From the NCBI GenBank assembly GCA_037178975.1, contig JASJZH010000004.1, positions 2,170,001 to 2,234,000 on the forward strand: DNA of 64,000 bases. The letters run 5' to 3'. The translations under genes were made by a program, and so were the position numbers. The notes below the pieces were generated by a model. That model made no database searches. It had not been told where the DNA came from and saw only the letters and a list, made by a program, of their open reading frames with translations. Source of the stretch: Oscheius tipulae (taxonomy: Eukaryota > Nematoda > Chromadorea > Rhabditida > Rhabditidae). Below are positions 1-13,826 of this stretch, in pieces. Every line of letters starts with the position of its first letter. The first letter of the stretch is position 1.

Positions 1-3000
1 TATCGCATTCCATGGCCTGGAGAGTATCCTTGAGATAGGCCTGGTAGGTGTTGAAGACGTTGCCCTGCTCCTTGTTGTATCTAGAACAAAATTGGTGTTG
101 CCTGTATGTAACTGGAGTTTTTCATATGGATATGTTTCAGGGTTTTAATAATATCTTGTAATCTACAAAAGACGTATCAGCGTCTGCTTAACAAGTGCTA
201 TTTAAAAACGTATTCCAGATTGCACGAAAAATCAATCATCTTAATTGAGAGCTGACATAAACTTTCAAGAAGAGTCTTCTCCATGTTTACAGTTTAAAGA
301 ATGTTTAACCTCCCATACAAGCCCTAACTTCACTAGTTCTTCTTCCAGGTTTCTTTTCCAAAATGTTTCAGCACGGGGTAAAGGTCTCATAGCTTGATGA
401 ACGTACTAATGCACAATCCTGATAGGAACAATAAAAGTCTTCTTGTCATTTGATAGAGTTCTGAACGGAGTAGTCGGAACTTTAGTCTTTCTTTCTCTAG
501 TGCCTTGGTGTGACATGTACCCTGACAGTTCAAAACAGTAGCTATTTTGTCTGAACTCACTTCTTCATCATCTCAATCGAGTATAGAGTCAAAATTTGCG
601 TTTCTGTTAGAATCTGTGAGTTATTACGATTGAATAACAAATGTCCTCGCTGATCGAAACTCTTTCTTATGACCAAATGTTTCAGCTTCTAGGTAAGAAT
701 AGCCGTCGCAAGGCGGCGCAAGTCATTAAAACAACAAAAATTCCGAAACAGCGAGTCTAAAAACGAACTTTCAGAGCTAAGATTGAAAAAATGATTCAGT
801 AAGTGCAGGTTCTATACACCCTTTCTTCATCCAGCTGTGGTTGTCAACGAAAATATGTTTCACCAAAATAAATCAAGGCCTGAATAACAGGTACACGTAC
901 CGTTCTTCTCGCCTTTTCGAAATGTTTCGATTCTAGATTCTAATGAAGCTCTGACTACGAGACCTTGTTCCAGTAAATGAAAAATCAGACTCACTTTCTC
1001 ATCATCTCGATTGAGAGTCTCGAGATAGCCGGCTGGAAGTAGGTCTGTTCCGCGTCGATCATGATTCTGATGCCTTTTTTGATCGCGTACTCGGTAATCT
1101 CTCGCGTCCTCCTGACCATATTCGCAAATTCTTGATCCTCGATGCTGGACAGATTCGTGATCAGTGGCTCCAGGAAGCCGGTCTTGATATTGAGAATTTG
1201 GAACATCTCGCCCAATTTCGCATTGTCATCTAGCAACTTGTTCCAGCCATGGAAGTCGATCGAGCCGTCGTCGTCGAAGTCCACCGTCTTGAACCAATTA
1301 CGCACGGCGGCAGTGTCGGCTTTCACTCCGAATTCCTGGATGATTTTTTTCAAGAGAACTACTTGTAATTCATCTCTATCTGTCGCACAATATCATGCAG
1401 TTTTTGTAGCTAGCTAGATGTTTTATGTCTGCTTCATCTTTAGGTTATGTTGCAGGTTGCAAAACCATAATCTGGCAGTATTAGTTAGCCACAATCTACT
1501 TTTTCTAATATCACCAGCTACTCTTGTTTCAACAAAATGGTAACTACCACCTTATTCGTGAATCTGTTTCACCTTCAACTCATATAATAACTGTTGATTC
1601 CTTCTAATGTTCTTCTCAAGGTTTACCGTTAAACAATAGTTCCAGATACTTTTCCCTTGAACTCTACTGGACAGAATCCAAAAAACTTTTTGGGATCCGG
1701 TGGTTTCCGTACTCTCTTCCGGAATCACAGTACAATGTATTGGAAATTTCAATAGCAAGACGTCTCGGTTGGAAAAATATTAATTTCAAAAGTTTTTGTT
1801 TCAATGAACTTATTACTAATCATTCTTTTCTGGCGTTTGATCACTCTAGTTTCCTTTTTCTTCAAAAACTACAAACGAACCTTGAGCTTCTTGACGAAGT
1901 CCTCCTCATTGAGCCGGTTCAGTTGAATCATCGGTCCGCTGAGCGCCTTGAAGAAGTTGTGAGCCTGGGCGATGGATTCTGAAAACTTTGCTCCTTGTTT
2001 TGACAGAAATGCTACAAAATCTAAATAGCATCTATCTAATGATAACAAACAGCCACTACGAACTGAGGATGAACAAAACGAGCCTGGTGGACGGATCAGA
2101 TCCGGCCGAAAACACGGTATCCATTGCATAATTACGGCAGAAACTGGAAGAATGAACGGAAAATGACAGATACAGCTAGTCACGATACACTTTTCTAGCT
2201 TTCAGAGACACAGAAAGAGACAGTAGCATTGTTTTTGGAGGGTAGAATTCAGTTTTGATACTTTGACGGAATGATGTATGTTTCTCCCTCAGTAGAGGAT
2301 TACCCGTGTTTCAGTTTTGATACGAGACAGTTACATCGTCACTAACTACTACACATACAAAGTCAGTTCGGGAGATGCGTCTGGGTGAATGTTGGTCCTG
2401 TTAGGGTAGCACAACTGAAGGAAAACACGCAGATAGTGTGAAGGGAGAGGATTGATCAGGACAAGCTGACATAAAAGGATATACACAGGAAACGGTTCAA
2501 AGGAATGGGGTTCACTTGAGCCCCCAGGGGGCGATAGCATTACTTGTTCTACCAAATATTTCAAGGCTGGAGCTACTGTTACTTTTGTGAAAGAATTCAA
2601 CGTTTTCCAATTTCGACAGTATCTTATCTAGTTTAAAAAGTTTGTGTTTCATTTAAACAATGACATTTCAAGTCTGAATAAAACTTAGTTGTGTCATTCT
2701 ATACTTTTCCAAATGTATTTCATAACTTTTTTGTTTCACAAAAACACTAGAAGGCGCAGTTTATCTAGTGTGTGATGTAATGGCGGTTGAACCACAGAAA
2801 CTATATTCAGTGCTCTTTTCAGAATGCTACTGTCTCTTTTCTACCTCTCTCTAACCTACCAGAAAGTTTGAGCAGGAGAGCAGGTCGGCCGAGAGCTGTG
2901 ATCTTGATGGCAGCGAAGCCCTCTCCTCCACTGGCCGAAGCGACAGCATCGATGGATTCCATGAAAATGTCGCGGTTCTTGTCGCACATGTGCTCGTTCT

Positions 3001-6000
3001 CGTAGAAGTAGGTTCTGAATATGGTTCATTTATTTCTTCAGGACACCACCTTTCTGTTATTGACAGGTGTAACAGTTCATTGTATGCCGGGAGACTTTGA
3101 AATCTGAATATCTTCCTGGCCAGCTTTCAGAAAGTTTGAATTTGATGACTGCTGTTACTCGTTACTGACAAAATAGTATTAACGGTAGTATCAGGCGAGG
3201 TGAAAAATAACTGTTTTATGGAAGAAGTTCCTGGGCAGCTGCACCAATTCCATCACAAGCTAGACTGTTTCACTCAGATTTATAAGATGCAAGGACGAAA
3301 TAAAAAAGATCACTTTCCTAGTATTGAATTTTCAAAGTATGTAGAAGCTGTTTACCCAGATTATCTTTTCATGTCAACGGTCGATCAGTTCTGACCTTCC
3401 TGTTACAGTTAGCGTTACTTTGAAACATAAAAACAACTACAGAATCCCATACCATAGGCAAACGCTATCCGGTAGGAGCTTTTTTGATGCTATACGTGGA
3501 TAAATCAGATTCTTTCATATTGCATACACTGTTTCTGTTTCTCGGTCGTGCAGTCTGTGCCTCTGTATCTCTGGCTGTTTCTCTGTCTCTGTCTTTCTGT
3601 CCCTCTCCCCTTCTGTCTCTCTGTTTTTCAGTCTCTACTACAAAAAATCCAAAACAAGTCTTTTTACATTTAGCATTTAGTTTTATTCACCGCTAGAAAA
3701 TCTCTTGAAATCGACTTTAGTTCTTCCATAAATACCCTCACCTAGAAACAAAAAAAGTTTTCTTGTCTTAGAACTTTGAGCATTTCCAGGGGTTACAATA
3801 GTTTCCGCATTTGTTCCGCAGGGCTAGCGAACCTTCGTCTTCCAGCGACTTCTGCATTTATTTTTTGTCCTGCCGTCATTCATTAACAATTTTAAGTTTT
3901 CAAACTACATACATCCTTCCTTTAAAACGAAAAAGTAGTGACACCCACCTCGCACTGACGACGTCCTTTCTTCTATCAGCAAACTCCTTGTGTGAACTGT
4001 AGCGCTCGTGGGTCTTCTTTGTATCGACATTTTCTTCCGACGACTCCGCGGGTTCGGCCTCAAGTTTCTGCTTTTCCGTCTTGGTCTTGGCCTCCTCCGA
4101 ACTGAGATCTGATTCGGCCGAATAGTCCAGAATCGACTTGACTCCAAAGCGTTTCAATCGGGCTACGACGGGTTCGACCTCGGATTTCGTCTCTCCAGCC
4201 ACAAAATGACCATAGAAGCTGCTTTTAAGGGCTTTCTTGAAGAGGTTCTTGCCCAGGACCTGGAAAATTTTGGTTTGTTTTATCAATCGCGTTCACAACA
4301 TTCACTGTCATGAACTCTCTACTAACTCTGTGTAAAACATTATGAGGTCAAGTTGAAACGTATCTGTGCCTTTGGGAAAGCATTGCTCAACCGTACTCTC
4401 TTGGCAGATTATCTCACTGTTACGATTTTCTCATTCGTGCTGTCTCTGAATCACTTCTAACGCGAACACTCTCGGCTTGCATATATAGATTTGCTGTACC
4501 GTCTGTGGCCTAGACTCTAGGCAGCCCGAAAGTTCAGTCAGTTCTCCCCCATACCCCTTCAACAAACAAACAAATTTCCGTGTCATCTCTAATCTGAGGT
4601 AACACTTGACAATTTTTGTCGCCTTTTCTATCAAGTGTTATCTCTGTATTACTAAAGTGCAATGGTGTCTGTTCGTCCGTGCGTCACCACGAGAAAAAAG
4701 ATGGCAAGTCATGTCTTGCCAAGAATTAAGTCCTTAGCTTTTAGGGAAACTTGGTACTTAGATTATTGGAGACGAGTTAGAAAATAGCCAAACAGCCTAA
4801 AGAGCACTGGGCCGCTCGGCCAGGAGCGTAAGCGACTGGTGACCTTTTATTCCTACAACTAATTATTTCATTTTTCCCGCTCATTTTTCTGAAAGAAGGT
4901 TCTCACAAATGTTTTAAGGTATACGTAACACAAACTAATGGCCTTGGACGAACGCTCGTTCTTCTTTATCGTTCTTTCAAAAAACACTCAGAAATAATAA
5001 AGGAGCGTACCCTCCGCATGATGTTGAGAATGTGCTGATTGTTCTGGACGAGGAATTTGATGCCGCAGAGCTGGAAGACCATCAAGGCACGAACCATCTC
5101 CGAGTTAGATTTGCTCTGAAAATGCTGACTTTCATTCGGTTCCCGTCAGTACTGTGGTTACTTTTTTTTGTTTCAACAGGTTCACAAGCGAAGAGTACTG
5201 TCTGCACTTCCAATCCGTTATACTCATGTTTTTTTTGTTTATCCCAGCAGGTTTCTATACATGTTTCTATTTCTAATACATATTCAGGATAAAAACATGG
5301 AGACCAATAGTTTTGGAATCATGTCCTTTAATAACTTTCTTGGTTTCAAACAAGTGAGATTTGTAAAAGGTAGAAGTCGATTCAATCCTTCGGTAAACAC
5401 GACACCCTATTTTTAACTAGAGATATCTAAATTTGTTCCATCTGCCATGGGATAAAGCGAACGAGAATGATTGTCTACTTCAGCTTATACTGGAACTTCA
5501 GTAACCAAACATATTGAAACCTTTTCAGGCCCAGATCACTTTTTTCTGACATGACAATCTTTTTCCAGGCTGCAAAATATTTATGAAAACTACTATGGTT
5601 CTTGTGTCTTAGAAAGCAGCTAAAAGGTAAATACTGCGATGGGCTACTGTACTTAAAAGCACGAAATTCAATACTTTTCCGGAAGTTACAAAAGCTTGAG
5701 CATGATCCTACTCTTCTTCTCTATAAGTCTAACTTTTGTAACGCAATAAGTACTTCTCCCGTCTTCCCAATCAAAATTATACTTTCCCCTCGAATACCCC
5801 CAAAACCCGGGATCTTTCTTTCAAAACCCCTCAAAATAGACCCACCTTAAAAGCCTCCTTCGTATTGGTGAATGTCAGATCGAGTCGTCCATAGCAGTCG
5901 TCAATCTCCTTGGCAATTTCCGCGGTCGCCGGCTCGTATTTCTTTACTGCTGTCGTGGTAGAAGACACTAAATTCACAATGTTTTCACAAACAGGGTCCA

Positions 6001-6076
6001 AGGTACCTGAACTATTGCGGACGAGAAGCTGCAGAGCCGTCTTGTGCTGAAGTGAGAGCAGCAGACGGATTCCCAT
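1..6076 (-). CDS. prdh-1: Proline dehydrogenase, 5' part (runs off left edge)
   Basis: Mitochondrial FAD enzyme that oxidises proline to pyrroline-5-carboxylate. Seven exons join in phase on the minus strand: 5846-6076, 5011-5115, 3949-4259, 2860-3014, 1881-1978, 995-1335 and 1-80. All have GT donors and AG acceptors. About 440 residues are visible; animal enzymes have about 600, so the end of the barrel lies outside the window. Recognition rests on [14 protein letters not shown] followed by [10 protein letters not shown], and on FTNTKEAFK near the N terminus. An EF-hand-like loop ([10 protein letters not shown], about residues 319-330) has the first acidic positions but not the usual Glu at position 12; an EF-hand insert is known in animal PRODH. 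The start ATG at 6076 follows an AG acceptor (6085-6086) by a few bases, which suggests trans-splicing. Its introns hold 12 piRNA-type motifs, all antisense to the gene. Confidence 0.9.
133..5175 (+). promoter_or_regulatory. Run of 12 piRNA upstream (Ruby-type) motifs, all + strand
   Basis: Exact TGTTTCA heptamers start at 133, 364, 678, 856, 1525, 1565, 1797, 2307, 2645, 2732, 3266 and 5169. None occurs on the minus strand in this interval. Two (1565, 3266) have the full C. elegans core CTGTTTCA. Those at 2732 and 5169 follow ACTTTT-type tracts. In C. elegans this motif lies about 40 nt upstream of each 21U-RNA and recruits RNA polymerase II. Whether these copies are transcribed is inferred. 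Confidence 0.7.
4588..4650. repeat. Short inverted repeat with a second copy of one arm at 27 kb
   Basis: GAGGTAACACTTGA and TCAAGTGTTATCTC form imperfect 14-base arms (one mismatch). The left arm with flank, CTCTAATCTGRGRTAACACT, recurs near 27016-27041. It is probably a fragment of a small dispersed element. Confidence 0.4.
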
Positions 6077-7016
6077 GTCGTCTCCTAAAAATGGTAGATT
6101 GCCTTGGGAGCCAGAAGTGAAAGAACCAACGTGTCGCTGTTGAAGCAAAGAGTCGAAATCGCCAAAAAGGATTATGCAATTGAAAGTTTTCCTTGTAGAG
6201 CAATAGTTTTGTTTTTGGAAAACTTTTGGAGAAAATGTTCTGTTATTGTTTAGGTTTCAGTAAGCAAACTATTAGGAGGAGACAAGTGGAATTGTATTGT
6301 GTAGCATGATCAGTATGGAGAACATATACTACTTTAATATTTGCCCCTCAAATTACTCCACTTTTATGTGGTTTTACAACGTAGTCGTATTTGAGGTAAT
6401 AATGAAATTGCGTTGGAGCCACTTCCAATCATGGAGAAATTTTCAAAGTTCCAGGTCTCAAACTCATAGAATTGACAGTGGAACTGCAATGGAGCCAAGT
6501 AGAGCAGATTAAACAAAAGACTCCTAAGTCGGAGTATGGTCTGGACAGAAGTTACCAGTTCCAAAAAAATTTTTACGGTTTCAGGAAGTTGTCTTACTGA
6601 CAGTGCATGGAAAATTCTAATCGGTGGCAGGCAGTGGGTAGAAAAAAAGATTATAGATGCTTTTCGAACAGTATCAGGTCCCAATAATCAAACATTAATG
6701 GGATACAGAGCCGATGTTAGGCTTAGATACGATCGTACTCACTCACATATGAGTAACAAACTGAAAAATTACTGAAATATACCTGAAGTACCAAAAGTTT
6801 GAAGTCTCGAAAGAGAGGAAATGTTGCAAAGATCGGTTTGTGAAAGGACGTACTGAACTTGAACGGCTCACAGGATACGAGAGACACCGAGAGACGCAAA
6901 AGATAAAACAAACATACTTCACTGGGTTGCTAGAGGAAAGTGGCAGAGCTGTAAAAGCTAGCTGGAGGGTCTCGAAAATAATGAAACTTTCAAAGTTCGA
7001 AGTGGTTTTGAAGGAG

Positions 7017-8469
7017 TGAAACATAAAAAGTTCAAAATCCTGTCTGTGGCCAATGACTGCAGTAAAGAAGTTTATTTGTTGCTCGATTGTCTTGTATATC
7101 ACGACTGTCTCGTATATATCAGAAAGATCAGTGGCAATTCGGACGCGCGATGAAGAGGAAGGGCAGACAGACTGAATGGCGGTATGCAAATATCGATCCC
7201 CCCGACTGTTTTCGGTTCAAAAGTGCAGCAGGCAGCTTCCAAATACAAATGTCTCTTGACACACACTGTTTTGTTGAGAGAACGGTTCCCAAGAGATCAC
7301 GGCAATGCGTTGTAGAACATCGTTGAATTATGCCAAAGTAAGTCAATCGGTAAACTTTATTTTTCACGATTTACTGCTCTAAAAAATGAACCGAGGTCAG
7401 TAGCAAGTTAGGGAAGGCATCCAAGTGATCAAACAAGAAGAAGAGCAGTTTGAAACAATATTTGGGTAATCTTCCCATTTTCAAAAACTATCACAAAGAT
7501 CTGACGAGCTAGTGTTAAAGTTCCTGGGGGTCAGAAAAAGACGAAGACTGATGTGGCTTGATCGTATAGTCAAAAACAGCCAAATTTTCTCAAGGAACAT
7601 GTCCCAAAAGAAAAACCAAGCATACAAATTTTTGATTGGTGGAAGCATTCGGATGCGTAAACTGCAAACACTTTCATGCGCTCCAAACACTTCACACTTT
7701 TCATCCCAAATCCTCATTTCAAGGGAACAAACTCCCGGTTTCGGGTTGATATTTCAAAAATCACCGAATCTGCAAAGTTTCAAAACACAACCAGGGAAAC
7801 GTTTCTAAAACAAAAAGAAATGTAAACAGAGGTTCAAAACTAAACAGAGATTTGTCTTTCGCCTCCAAAACGAACACACAGCTGCCTCAATATTCCCCAA
7901 CACGGCGAAAAAAAATACCAAAAGAGGGGGTGGCAAAACGAGCACACATGCACTCGCAGACACACACGTGTGTGTTATGTTGGTTTGCGGGGCGATCGAT
8001 CCCACTCTTTAGAGGCTTTCTCGCTCTTTTGCTGCGATGTTTTCGGCTCTTTTCATGCAACAAACATTGCCAATTTGGGTGGGGAAAGGGGGTAAATATC
8101 CGGAAGGGGGAGGAGTAGTTTCTCACGTGGAACGTGAGATAAAATGGGTGGGACAGATAAGAGAATAGGAGGGGATTTAGAGCGGACAATTTGAGAAGAG
8201 AGAGAGGGCGAAAAAGTAGGAGAAGAACAGTTGCGAAAAGAGGATTGAGGATATAAATACAGTCAACTCTCGATATAGTAGACACGCGTTTTGCACGAAA
8301 AAAGTACTATTTGGTGAAGTCTACTAAACCGAGAGGGAAAATTAACTGTACTCTACTATTGGAGCCAAATTTTTGTCTACTATACCGGGTATCTACTATC
8401 TCGAGAGTTGACTGTATATGGAACTAACATTTTCGTCTTCCACTAGGGCTTAGTGGATTCCCTGAAACA
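7017..8469 (-). promoter_or_regulatory. Three minus-strand piRNA-type motifs
   Basis: TGAAACA (minus-strand TGTTTCA) starts at 7017, 7451 and 8463. The first has the best context in the window: read on the minus strand it is GAACTTTTTATGTTTCA. Confidence 0.65.
8260..8414. mobile_element. Tc/mariner-pogo-like MITE, 155 bp
   Basis: The left end CAGTCAACTCTCGATATAGT is mirrored at the right end by about 23-25 bp with one mismatch. The ends are flanked by TA on both sides (8258-8259, 8415-8416), the target duplication of Tc1/mariner/pogo elements. A CAGT terminus with an ATA-rich follow-on resembles pogo/Tigger-type elements. The 155-bp interior has no coding capacity, so it is a non-autonomous copy. 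A further AGTCTACTA-like segment inside suggests internal sub-repeats. Confidence 0.8.
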
Positions 8470-11400
8470 TTGAAAGGTACCCGAGTGTGAAAGATTGTTA
8501 TTAAGTGGGGGGTATCTAATAGCTTTCTGGCTTTGCCAAAAGGTAATATAGCTCGCATGAAATATTTCAAAAATTCAAATAGAACGAGAATGTATTTAGC
8601 ATTTCGTGCTCTTTGCGGTGACTCAAGTAGCCGAAATGTCTTCCGGCATTACCACCAAGATTAAGTGAAACACAGAAAATCTGACTGGTGACATTCCAGA
8701 CTCTTCAATGTGCTCGTAAAGTTGCATTAGGTTGGTTTCCTTTCTATTTTACGGTGTGAGCATTTTCATAATACTGAACAGTTTCACTGACCAGCTATAA
8801 AAAATATATTCTTGACGAAACATTTAAAAAATGACAAGTATTTGAAGAGTGAAGAGACTGAAGTAATGCGTCAAAGCGCGCATGTAAAAGGAGTAGACTC
8901 AGACTGCAAAAAGAGCGACACAAACAGGCCACATGTTGGCAGTTGGCTGTCCTTTCCTCCCTCCTCATTTTCGTCACTGCCGCAGTCAAAAGAGTGTGAG
9001 GACACATGTGCTAGGAGAGAGTCAAAGAATATATAAAGAGCTGCGCTAAATAATGGCCTGATGACGAATCAGAGAGTCACGTTGACAAAAAGAAAAGAAT
9101 GGCAAAAGACGAGATGGAATGGGAGAGAAGTCGGAGAGAGTAAATGGATTATTCAGATTGTAAATCCCATCCAAAGTGCAAATTCTGAAGAGGTGGGACA
9201 CCGACAGCATTTGAAAAGTATACGAAAGTATATGAAAGTTTTGTTTCTTGACGTGTGATTGTTTCACAGTCAATTTAAAAGCAAAAACAGTGAAGCATTG
9301 CAAGATCCTTGTCTTACATCAGACAACTGGAGCGAGAAAGAACGTCTGCTGGTCTGAAGGTCCAAAACGAAAACTTTCAATGCGCCGCAAAATTTGGATA
9401 TCGCTGTGATGCCCCAGTCGATGCCTGTCCCGAAGTGTGAATTTTTCGTAATGTTTTACCGACTACTACACTAGATAACTGTATTTCTGTCTATCTATAC
9501 AAGTTGTTCCAGCAAGCAAAAGTCGAATATTGATATAGAAGTGCACCCTGTTTCGTTTACGGAACTTTAGGGAGTTCTGCCAAGCTTTTAGATACTTGGC
9601 TCTCAATCTTTGTATGCACCACTGACTTTGCTCGATGATCGTCGACTTCAGCTTGAATAAAATGAGGTCAAACTTGTTTGATGATTACATAACGTGAAAC
9701 TGAAGACGGGAAACCGTTTACATTACTTGGACTACTTGGAAACTATAAGAGTAAACAGTGATACACATTGAATTTACTCTAAACATTTTACAGTCAAATT
9801 AAGTATTTTCCTTTTCAAGCTATTTTTGGGGGCACTCGATAATTAAGGCTGTTTAAGACGGATATTAGCTTAAAACTACAATCTTGAAATTTGTTGTCTC
9901 TTCCCCGTTGAAGAGTCTGTCTGGCACCAAATGATGTAATCAGAACGGAGCGTCCAGATGGTAACGCCACGTTCTTCCAACTGTTCTCTAATATTGTTCT
10001 TTTCTCCTGGCTTCCATAAATTCTATTTCCCATGGCTCAAAATTTTTTTTATGGTTCTATAGTTCTATAACTAGAAACACCCCTGGAAGACCCTACTAGC
10101 AAGTCGATTCCAAAATCTGATTTTTCAACTTTTTCAACTGTACAAAGTTGTGGACCAGACCGAAAGCTACAAATTTGCAGGATATCATTTTGTTGGAAAA
10201 CCATGTTTTGGGACTGAAAAAATAGCTGTGAGCTCGTATTGGGAAAGCCAAAGGGATCTAAGGCGTTGGCGCCTGAATTTCTAGTCGACCAGCTGATAAA
10301 AGTGGTCTGCGAGGGTCGAAAACGTCACAACAGCTGTAGACTGTAATTGATTTGCTCCGGTGATGAACAGCCGACCGAATTGTGTCATGTCTTACAAATG
10401 TGGTGGAACAAAACAGTGTGCTAAAGTAAAAAGAGAGGATATATGAAACTTTAAGCGATGCTGCATGGATATTTTTCCCAATATTTCAGTCTTTACATTA
10501 AAACTCTGGCCTGTCATGATAGTTCGATGCTTTAGGGACAGTTTGTTCTCATAAATTCCTGCTCGCCCATGAGATGTACAGCTTTCATTTTTACTGATTC
10601 AACAACACCCCAGAACTACTGACGTTGTTTCAAACTTGCTATAAACCCAAAAAACTTTATTTTTTCGTGCGATAGTACGTGTTCCGCAAATCTAATGCCT
10701 CGGCTATCCCTCCAACCTTATACAGTTCCAGGAGTGAGAAACTTTCACAACTACTATGTTTCACATTTTCCACTTATCCAAAATTCACTGCAAAATACAA
10801 GTTTCTTGTAGAGTCCAAAAAATAGATTAGATTTTTTTCGTTAGATTTGCCCTGGAGCTTCTGGTCCCAGTAGGAACAGGGGTTTCCCTTTCAAAGCAGA
10901 AGCTAAAAATATGACTTGGACTAGCCTAGGCTTGCCGTCTAAATACTGCAACTTTGACTATTTGAAGTTTTCTATTAATTTTTTTCTTTGTCCACTTATC
11001 CAAACCTTTTTTCAAACCTGGAACTAGAAATTTTTCTAACCATAAAACCACAAAACTATGGTAAAACACGATCTTTGCATCTTTTAACTGTTCTCAAAAA
11101 CGTTCTCCTATTCCATATTCCTCCTTCCCCAAACTCTCACCATTTTCCCTGTCTTTTCAGACTGCGGGCGTTTTTCCCCTGCTTCCCCTTCCCGACTCTC
11201 GAGCAGTACATTTCGAAACTCCTGAATATCTTCGATTGATTGGGGGTCATCTTTCCCCCCAACAGACAGGGAGCAGGCTTGTTGTTGTCTCTCTTGTTGT
11301 CTTTGCAGAAATCACGTGCCTTATCGAAAAAAAAGTGGCCAAAGATTTCAGTTTGTGGCTCTTATCTAACTTCATACATACTTGGAATGTTTCTTATGTA

Positions 11401-11689
11401 TTTCAGTGAAAAATAATTATATGGGACTTTGAGACGCTTTTCACCTGGCATTCTTTAGTTTAGGAAGAAATATACTTTCATGTTTCAGTAGTGCTAAGTA
11501 GACAAAATTTCTTCTGAGAGATATTTCTGTTTTCTTACACCAAAATTTGATAGGCAATTCCGTTTTATTTCAACGAAAAGTTGCATTGCACCTGTTTCCT
11601 GTATTTGCCAGTGAGAAAATAGAGATGGTCATCATATGTTTCAGCGTAAAATAGGAAATGTATCTCAAAAAGTGATTCGACCAGGGAGT

Positions 11690-11880
11690 GAGCAAATAAA
11701 TGTTTCAGCCTCTTCCGATAGGTCATCTCTCTGTGTCCATCTGTCCGTTTGTCACTACGAAACAAAGCGAGCAAATTATGCTGTTCATAAGCTGTTGTAC
11801 AGAAAAAGTTAATGTTAATGTTAGGTGGCAAGTCAACTTCGAGTGCGCTCTAGAACTTTGCTTCAGGAGTCTTTTGTTAC
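11690..11880 (+). repeat. Dispersed repeat, copy 1 (related copies near 4.65 and 38.4 kb)
   Basis: GTCACTACGAAACAAAGCGA with the following GCAAATTAT recurs at about 38401-38430 with a few changes. A looser match of the flanking parts (CTGTCCGT-type lead, GGCAAGTC) lies at about 4660-4705. This is a low-copy, diverged intergenic or intronic repeat. Confidence 0.45.
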
Positions 11881-13497
11881 TTCGAAGCGGCGCAGCCGCC
11901 AATCCAAACAGAAGGCGGGCGACGTAAGCCATCGGAGACGGGATACTAACCTTGTTGCACAAAGAGTGAACAAGGAAGGAAAGACGCCAGATGGTCAGAC
12001 TTTTTATCATCGCTGTGGCTCTCTTCCCTTTTCGAGCGAGAGAGTGTATTCTTTTTTGTTTCATTCTCACCAGGAAAAGAAAAAAGTTTTTTCGAATAGC
12101 GATCACTCATCCTCCTATGCCTCCATATATCCAGTATCTCTCAATTGAGTACCATGCTGTACTGCCTGTCTCTGTCTCCCCGCTCATTTCTCCAGTCATT
12201 TCTCCAAGAGCGAGGGAGGAAGTGCTATTTCTCCCCCTTCAGTAGATTCCTTTTCGTCTCCCGGACGCCTGCTTTCAATATTTGTTATCCAGGTAAACAA
12301 GTCCCATTGCCCTTCTTGTTTAGGCTTTATCTTTTCCACTAACAAAAAACTCCAAGTAATGTTCATCGTTATTTTTCACGTTGAATTGGTTGTTGCATCT
12401 GACGACTTCTCCTTGTCCCATTTGTCTTACGGCTCAAAAATGTTTTCAAATTCGAAATTCTGTGGTATCAAAAGCTTCGATCCTTTCAGGAAGTCTATTG
12501 ATTATCGTCCTCACTCTCCTTATCTGTTCGTTCTTTTCTGCCACACCGTCATTATCGTGTTTGTCCTATCTGGATGGCCTCAGGCTGTGCTCCTCTCTCT
12601 CGCTCCACACGATGATAACAATGCCCCTACGGTTCATATTTTTTTTTCGCATCTTTACTGGTTTCAAAAACTGCTTATAAGAGGCAGTGTTTTGCCGGCT
12701 GACAATTAATTCTTATAATTCAAGCATGTTTCGACAGCTTCCTATGTCCGAATTTTGTCCCCCTTCACGATACGCAGCGAGCATGTGAATCAAACTTCTT
12801 CAACTATTTTAGCTCCAAAAACACTATAAAAAATTCCTGTTACTTTCAATTGTTTGCTTTGATATTTCTTTCATCTCATTTTTTGCTTTAACACTTCGAC
12901 ACTTTCACACGTTTTGACATTTCAGTTAAAAACGGTTTTCTTTTCAATTCAGTCTCCCCATGTTTCACAGTTTGCACTTTACAGTGCTTCTGTTCTACAT
13001 ATGATGTTAGGTTGACTGTATCGACTGTAAAGAATCAAAAAAAGATGCAGATTTTTGGACTCCAACTGGCTCGTTCCCTTGTCTCTTGACATGAAATGAC
13101 TTGTCAACTTTCTAGAATGTTAGTGTTGACAGGCACTTGTGCGGACACCATTGCGCTTTAGTAAAGAGAGCTATTTGCTTAATGACCATGAGTGTTTCAA
13201 CAACTGTTCGTTCCTCGCTCGTACCATCTCGTGCTGATCAGACTGGCCATCTCTCTTTCTCTCCGCCCATCTCACTGGCCTTGTTTACTTCATTACAGTA
13301 CACATCCCACCAGTCTTCCTCCGCGCCCTTTTGTACGCATGTTTTGAAAGAAATTGAAAAAACAGAAGTTACTTCTACAAACACAGATCTGTTACCATTG
13401 ACCGCAGGTACAGGCGTCTGAGCAGTGTTCTGGTTCCTTTCAGTCAGTTTCTTCTCCCAGAGAGCGTTTTCTTGATCACTGACGCAACAATAGCAAA

Positions 13498-13780
13498 TTG
13501 TAGAAACACTCTTTATGCTTCTCGATTCTCCTGCTCCTGAGTTAATCACTCTGTTTACTTTGCCTTCTAATCGTCATCATTCTCTTCCCTTATCTTACTG
13601 CTTCTTCGTCCCGCTCGGTCACTTTTCATAGCATTTCGCAAAGCCAGTTCTGGAAGAAAATCTAACTCGTGGTCACTTGGGATCTCACAACTTTTTTCCA
13701 CAGTATTTCACCTATGGATCATTAAACAGTCCTTTTTCCTTATACTTCTGAAACATCAGTGTACTACTCTCAATAAGTTT
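13498..13780. repeat. Local direct duplication, copy A
   Basis: This segment (CTCCTGCTCCTGAGTT, CCTTCTAATCGTCATCATTC, TTTTCATAGCATTTCGCAAA, CTTCTGAAACATCAGTGTAC) is repeated in the same orientation at 14538-14756. Copy A carries about 80 extra bases near 13648-13729. Copy B carries about 20 bases that A lacks, containing a motif. The shared end contains the minus-strand piRNA motif at 13749. Confidence 0.8.
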
Positions 13781-13786
13781 CTCAAT

Positions 13787-13788
<2 letters not shown>

Positions 13789-13822
<34 letters not shown>
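13789..13822. repeat. CT microsatellite
   Basis: An uninterrupted (CT)17 tract lies directly after duplication copy A. Confidence 0.95.
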
Positions 13823-13826
<4 letters not shown>

